35,133 nucleotides of DNA from Acetobacteraceae bacterium (lineage in GTDB: Bacteria > Pseudomonadota > Alphaproteobacteria > Acetobacterales > Acetobacteraceae), in assembly GCA_019750465.1 (NCBI GenBank), contig JAIEOP010000082.1:1-35133 (forward strand), given 5' to 3'. The notes beneath the pieces were generated by a model, which saw only the letters and a program-made list of their open reading frames with translations, was not told where the DNA came from and searched no databases. The position numbers and the translations under genes were made by a program. The number at the start of each line of letters is the position of its first letter. Position 1 is the first letter of the stretch. Of the stretch, positions 31,404-35,133 are shown piece after piece.

Positions 31404-31645
31404 GGTGGGCTTCTCCGGCAGGCGTGGGCGGGCTCCGGTGCCGCTCCCCGCCGCCGGAATGTGGCAGGCACGGTGCCCATACAAGGGGCTGCGTGCCGGC
31501 AGGTCGTGCTGCCCGGATCGATGTGCGCACCGTGCCGGCGGGGCAGGGGCGCTTGACTCGCGCCCGGCGCGAGGGGAGAGGTCGCGGCTGAGGCCAGATC
31601 CGATGCCCCCGCATCCGCCGCGGGGTCCTTGCCGGGGAGTGCTGC

Positions 31646-32254
31646 ATGCGCGCGGGTGATACGGCGGAACGGCCCGAGGCGCCGCTTGCCGCAGGCAATT
31701 TCACCGTGCTGCCGCTCGACATTCCAGGCCCGAAGCTGATCGCGGCGCGGCGCTTCGGCGACCATCGCGGCTTCTTCCTGGAAACCTACAGCACCCGCGA
31801 CTTCGCTGCCCTCGGCATCACGGATGCCTTCGTGCAGGACAACCACTCCCTCTCGGCGGAGCCGGGCACCATCCGCGGCCTGCATGTCCAGCGTCCGCCG
31901 GTGGCCCAGGCGAAGCTGGTGCGGGTGCTGCGCGGCGCGGTGCTGGACGTGGCGGTGGACATCCGCCGCTCCTCGCCGACCTTTGGCCGCCATGTCGCGG
32001 TGGAGCTGAGCGCGGCGAATGCCCGTCAGCTCTACGTGCCGGTCGGCTTCGCGCACGGCTTCTGCACGCTGGAGCCGGATACCGAGGTCGCCTACAAGGT
32101 CACCGCCTTCTACGCCCCGGCGGAGGAACGCTCGGTGCTTTGGAACGACCCCGACTTGGCGCTGCCCTGGCCCGTCGCGGCCAATGCCGTGCGGCTCTCG
32201 GAGAAGGATCGCGCCGCGCCCCGGCTGCGTGACCTGCCAGCGGTGTTCGATTAG
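31646..32254 (+). CDS. rmlC: dTDP-4-dehydrorhamnose 3,5-epimerase
   Basis: A 202-residue RmlC, the usual size plus a short N-terminal extension. It catalyses the third step of dTDP-L-rhamnose synthesis, epimerising C3 and C5 of the 4-keto sugar. Visible features are [13 protein letters not shown] (residues 38-49), QDNHSLS, the catalytic-His motif RGLHVQ with H80, [28 protein letters not shown] with Y150, and [11 protein letters not shown]. The motif is more often RGLHYQ or RGLHFQ, so the Val is a mild deviation. It is the first gene of rmlCBDA, preceded by a 242-bp region shared with the divergent receptor gene. GGGGAG just upstream supports the ATG at 31646. Confidence 0.95.
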   Translation: MRAGDTAERPEAPLAAGNFTVLPLDIPGPKLIAARRFGDHRGFFLETYSTRDFAALGITDAFVQDNHSLSAEPGTIRGLHVQRPPVAQAKLVRVLRGAVLDVAVDIRRSSPTFGRHVAVELSAANARQLYVPVGFAHGFCTLEPDTEVAYKVTAFYAPAEERSVLWNDPDLALPWPVAANAVRLSEKDRAAPRLRDLPAVFD

Positions 32255-32297
32255 CCGCGGCCATGCTTCCGACACGCTTCCCTGGCTGGATCCCCGC

Positions 32298-33362
32298 ATG
32301 CGCGTGATCGTCACCGGCGGTGCCGGGTTCATCGGCTCGGCCCTCGTCCGCCACCTGGTGCTGGAGCGCGGGGCGGAGGCGGTGCTGGTCGTCGACAAGC
32401 TGACCTATGCCGGCGACCGGCGCTCCCTGCGGGACTGCGAGGGCAGGCCCGGCTTCGCCTTCCTGCACGCGGATATCTGCGACGCGGCGCGGATGCGCGC
32501 CACCTTCGCGGAATTCCGCCCCGACGCGGTGATGCACCTGGCGGCGGAAAGCCATGTTGACCGCTCCATCGCCGGCGCAGCGCCCTTCATCGAGACCAAC
32601 GTGACCGGAACCTTCGTCCTGCTGGAGGCGGCGCGGGCCTTCCATGCGGGGCTCGATGCGGCGGCGAAGGCGCGCTTCCGCTTCCTGCACGTCTCGACCG
32701 ACGAGGTGTTCGGCTCGCTCGGGGAGACCGGCGCGTTCGACGAGCGCACCTCCTACGACCCGCGCTCGCCCTATTCGGCCAGCAAGGCGGCCTCGGACCA
32801 CCTGGCGCGGGCCTGGCACGAAACCTACGGGCTGCCGACGCTGGTCACCAACTGCTCGAACAATTATGGCCCCTTCCACTTCCCCGAGAAGCTTATCCCG
32901 CTGATCATCCTCAACGCGCTGGAAGGCAGGCCGCTGCCGGTCTATGGCGACGGCGGCAACGTGCGCGACTGGCTCTTCGTCGAGGACCATGTGCGCGCCC
33001 TGGTCGCGGCGGTGGAGCGTGGCCGTCCCGGCGAGACCTACTGCGTCGGCGGCCGGTCGGAGATGGCGAACCTCGATGTCGTGCACGCCGTCTGCGACCT
33101 GCTGGACCAGCGCGTGCCGGCCGTGGCGCCGCGGCGCTCGCTGGTCCGCTTCGTCGCCGACCGCCCCGGCCATGACCGGCGCTACGCCATCGATCCCGCG
33201 AAGATCGAGGCGGAGCTGGGCTGGGCCGCGCGCGAAAGCTTCGCCAGCGGCATCGCGCGGACCATCGACTGGTATCTGGCGAATGATTGGTGGTGGCGGC
33301 CGCTGCGCGAGCAGCGCTACGCCGGCGAACGCCTCGGCCTGCTCGCCGGGAAGCACCCCTGA
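32298..33362 (+). CDS. rmlB: dTDP-glucose 4,6-dehydratase
   Basis: A 354-residue extended short-chain dehydrogenase performing the second step of dTDP-L-rhamnose synthesis. NAD binding is by [12 protein letters not shown] at the N-terminus. Catalytic residues are T134, D135 and E136 in HVSTDEVFG, plus Y159 and K163 in [12 protein letters not shown]. Other RmlB signatures are [39 protein letters not shown] and [17 protein letters not shown]. It begins 43 bp after rmlC. Its stop codon overlaps the rmlD start (TGATG), so the two are translationally coupled. Confidence 0.97.
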   Translation: MRVIVTGGAGFIGSALVRHLVLERGAEAVLVVDKLTYAGDRRSLRDCEGRPGFAFLHADICDAARMRATFAEFRPDAVMHLAAESHVDRSIAGAAPFIETNVTGTFVLLEAARAFHAGLDAAAKARFRFLHVSTDEVFGSLGETGAFDERTSYDPRSPYSASKAASDHLARAWHETYGLPTLVTNCSNNYGPFHFPEKLIPLIILNALEGRPLPVYGDGGNVRDWLFVEDHVRALVAAVERGRPGETYCVGGRSEMANLDVVHAVCDLLDQRVPAVAPRRSLVRFVADRPGHDRRYAIDPAKIEAELGWAARESFASGIARTIDWYLANDWWWRPLREQRYAGERLGLLAGKHP

Positions 33363-34261
33363 TGCGCGTCCTGGTCGCCGGCCGCATCGGGCAGATCGCC
33401 ACCGAGCTCGTCGCGCGCCTTGCCGTGGCGGGCCATGACGTGGTGGCGCTGGAGCCGCCGGAGCTCGACATCACCGATGCCGCGTCCATCGCCCGCGCCT
33501 TCGCCGCGCACCGGCCGGAGGCGCTGGTCAACGCCGCCGCCTACACGGCGGTGGACCGCGCGGAGGAGGAGCGCGACCTCGCCTTCGCGGTGAACGCGAC
33601 CGGTCCCGGGCTGCTCGGCGCGGCGGCGGCGCGGGCCGGCATTCCGGTGGTGCACTACTCCACCGACTACGTCTTCGATGGCATGAAGGGCGCGCCGTAC
33701 ACGGAGGACGACGCGCCGAACCCGGCCGGCGTCTATGGCGCCTCCAAGCTCGCCGGCGAGCGCGCGCTGCACGCCGCGAACCCGCGCAGCACCACCTTGC
33801 GCACGGCCTGGGTCTGCTCGCCGCATGGCGCGAATTTCGTGAAGACCATGCTGCGCCTGGCCGCGGAGCGCGAGGAGCTGCGGGTCGTCGCCGACCAGCA
33901 CGGCGCGCCGAGCTTCGCCGACGACCTCGCCGATGCGGCGGTGGCGCTGCTGCCGCGCCTCGCCGCCGCGAAGGCGGGCGATGCCTGCTTCGGCGTCTTC
34001 CATCTTACCGGCGCGCCGCACACGACCTGGCATGATTTCACGCAGGCGATCCTCGCCGGCGCTGCCGCGCGCGGTCGCCGCGTGCCGCGCCTGCTGCCGA
34101 TCACCACGGCCGAATACCCGACCCGGGCGCGCCGCCCCGCCGACGGCCGCCTCGACTGCTCGCGCACCGCGCGGGTCCTCGGCATCCTGGCGGCCGACTG
34201 GCGCATCTCGCTCGATCGCTGCCTGGATGCGCTGGTCGGGCCGAAGGAGACCACGCGATGA
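33362..34261 (+). CDS. rmlD: dTDP-4-dehydrorhamnose reductase
   Basis: A 299-residue reductase for the last step, giving dTDP-L-rhamnose with NAD(P)H. The N-terminal nucleotide motif is [14 protein letters not shown], where most homologues have GxxGQLG. Further landmarks are [42 protein letters not shown] with the catalytic Thr/Ser, and Y125 and K129 in [22 protein letters not shown] near the C-terminus is also typical. Overlaps with rmlB by one base and with rmlA by four bases indicate tight operon packing. Confidence 0.96.
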   Translation: MRVLVAGRIGQIATELVARLAVAGHDVVALEPPELDITDAASIARAFAAHRPEALVNAAAYTAVDRAEEERDLAFAVNATGPGLLGAAAARAGIPVVHYSTDYVFDGMKGAPYTEDDAPNPAGVYGASKLAGERALHAANPRSTTLRTAWVCSPHGANFVKTMLRLAAEREELRVVADQHGAPSFADDLADAAVALLPRLAAAKAGDACFGVFHLTGAPHTTWHDFTQAILAGAAARGRRVPRLLPITTAEYPTRARRPADGRLDCSRTARVLGILAADWRISLDRCLDALVGPKETTR

Positions 34262-35124
34262 AGGGCATCGTCCTGGCCGGCGGCTCCGGCACGCGGCTCT
34301 ATCCGGCGACGCTCGCGGTCTCCAAGCAGCTGCTGCCGGTCTACGACAAGCCGATGGTGTACTACCCGCTCTCGGTGCTGATGCTGGCCGGCATCCACGA
34401 GATCATGGTGATCTCCACGCCGCACGACCTGCCGATGTTCCGCCGCCTGCTCGGCGACGGGTCGCAATGGGGCATCCGCCTGACCTACCAGGTGCAGGAG
34501 ACCCCGAACGGCATCGCCATGGCGCTGGTGCTGGCCGAGGAATTCCTCGCCGGCGGCCCCTCTGCGCTGATCCTCGGCGACAATATCTTCCACGGCGAGG
34601 CGCTGGATACCCGCATGGCGGAAACCCTCGCGCCGCACGGCGCCTCCGTCTTCGCCTACCGCGTCGCCGATCCGGAGCGCTACGGCGTGGTGGAGTTCGA
34701 CGCCGGTGGCCGCGCCCTCACCATCGAAGAGAAGCCGCCCCGGCCGCGCTCTGACTGGGCGGTGACCGGGCTCTATTTCTACGACGGGCGCGCGCCGGCG
34801 ATCGCCCGCGGCCTCGCGCCGTCGCCGCGCGGCGAGCTGGAGATCACCGACCTCAATCGTGCCTACCTGGATGAAGGCAGCCTGCGGGTCTGCCGGCTCG
34901 GCCGCGGCTATGCCTGGCTGGATACCGGCACGCATGATTCGATGCTGGAGGCCGGCGAGTTCGTGCGCGCCATCGAGAAGCGCACCGGCCAGAAGGTCGC
35001 CTCGCCCGAGGAGGTGGCCTGGCGCAAGGGCTTCATCACGGACGCGCAGCTTCTGGAGGTGGCCAGGCCGCTGCACAACAGCGGCTATGGCCGCTACCTG
35101 GAAGGGCTGCTGCGACACGGATGA
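34258..35124 (+). CDS. rmlA: Glucose-1-phosphate thymidylyltransferase
   Basis: A complete 288-residue RmlA, the first step of the pathway, joining dTTP and glucose-1-phosphate. The nucleotide-binding signature [38 protein letters not shown] spans the N-terminus. Further features are [29 protein letters not shown] with the metal-binding Asp, [30 protein letters not shown], and [16 protein letters not shown]. All four rhamnose enzymes are thus encoded in order C, B, D, A. The stop overlaps a possible next ATG (ATGA at 35121). Confidence 0.97.
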   Translation: MKGIVLAGGSGTRLYPATLAVSKQLLPVYDKPMVYYPLSVLMLAGIHEIMVISTPHDLPMFRRLLGDGSQWGIRLTYQVQETPNGIAMALVLAEEFLAGGPSALILGDNIFHGEALDTRMAETLAPHGASVFAYRVADPERYGVVEFDAGGRALTIEEKPPRPRSDWAVTGLYFYDGRAPAIARGLAPSPRGELEITDLNRAYLDEGSLRVCRLGRGYAWLDTGTHDSMLEAGEFVRAIEKRTGQKVASPEEVAWRKGFITDAQLLEVARPLHNSGYGRYLEGLLRHG

Positions 35125-35133
35125 AGCGCCCGG
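35121..35133 (+). CDS. Possible start of the next operon gene (cut by window edge)
   Basis: ATGA overlaps the rmlA stop in the same four-base arrangement as the rmlD/rmlA junction and begins M-K-R-P before the window ends. The arrangement suggests another coupled gene, plausibly in polysaccharide synthesis, but four codons cannot identify it. Confidence 0.35.

Overview
The window is very GC-rich (roughly 70% by eye) with strong G/C preference at third codon positions. Its gene content (four orphan Bug/TctC-type binding proteins, OprB porins, a HyuA/HyuB pair, a type VI secretion accessory module and an EcfG-type promoter) suggests an alphaproteobacterium, most likely an Acetobacteraceae member of the Roseomonas kind. 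That placement is inference from gene content and composition; no rRNA or other marker gene is present.

Layout. (1) 1-3752, minus strand: the end of a type VI secretion cluster, transcribed as vgrG, a DUF6931-like gene, a PAAR tip gene and an FHA gene (tagH) that runs off the left edge. Divergent from vgrG, at 4057-4929, is an unnamed protein with a Cys-His-Asp triad typical of papain-like folds. It is the best candidate for a cargo effector of this module. (2) 4953-7829: two tandem OprB-type porins, then a divergent RraA/aldolase-like gene, a small probable secreted protein and a hotdog thioesterase. (3) 9582-15533, minus strand: hydantoinase/oxoprolinase subunits B and A with a Bug receptor, followed downstream by a tartronate-semialdehyde-reductase-like gene. 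(4) 15648-22266, plus strand: a PhyH-type dioxygenase, then a tightly packed operon of TauD-like dioxygenase, FAH-family hydrolase, family-5 solute-binding protein, Bug receptor and CaiB-type CoA-transferase. This reads as uptake and breakdown of an unknown organic acid. (5) 22394-25305, plus strand: a YpfJ-type zinc metallopeptidase, a PepSY-like secreted protein and a YflT-type stress protein with a three-copy 32-residue repeat. A near-perfect EcfG promoter (GGAAC-N16-CGTT) precedes the last two. (6) 25530-31403: a CitE-like lyase, a zinc alcohol dehydrogenase, a Bug receptor with a TcuA-like flavoprotein, and a fourth Bug receptor. (7) 31646-35124: the dTDP-L-rhamnose operon in order rmlC-B-D-A, probably opening a surface polysaccharide locus that continues to the right.

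Non-coding structure includes two copies of a paired GC-rich hairpin repeat (REP/BIME-like), a perfect 30-bp palindrome, and a 12-bp-stem hairpin after the stress gene. No tRNA, rRNA, insertion sequence, integrase or CRISPR array was seen. The items most worth follow-up are the candidate effector without a visible immunity gene, the EcfG-controlled stress pair with its repeat domain, and the catabolic operon carrying two unrelated binding proteins and no permease.
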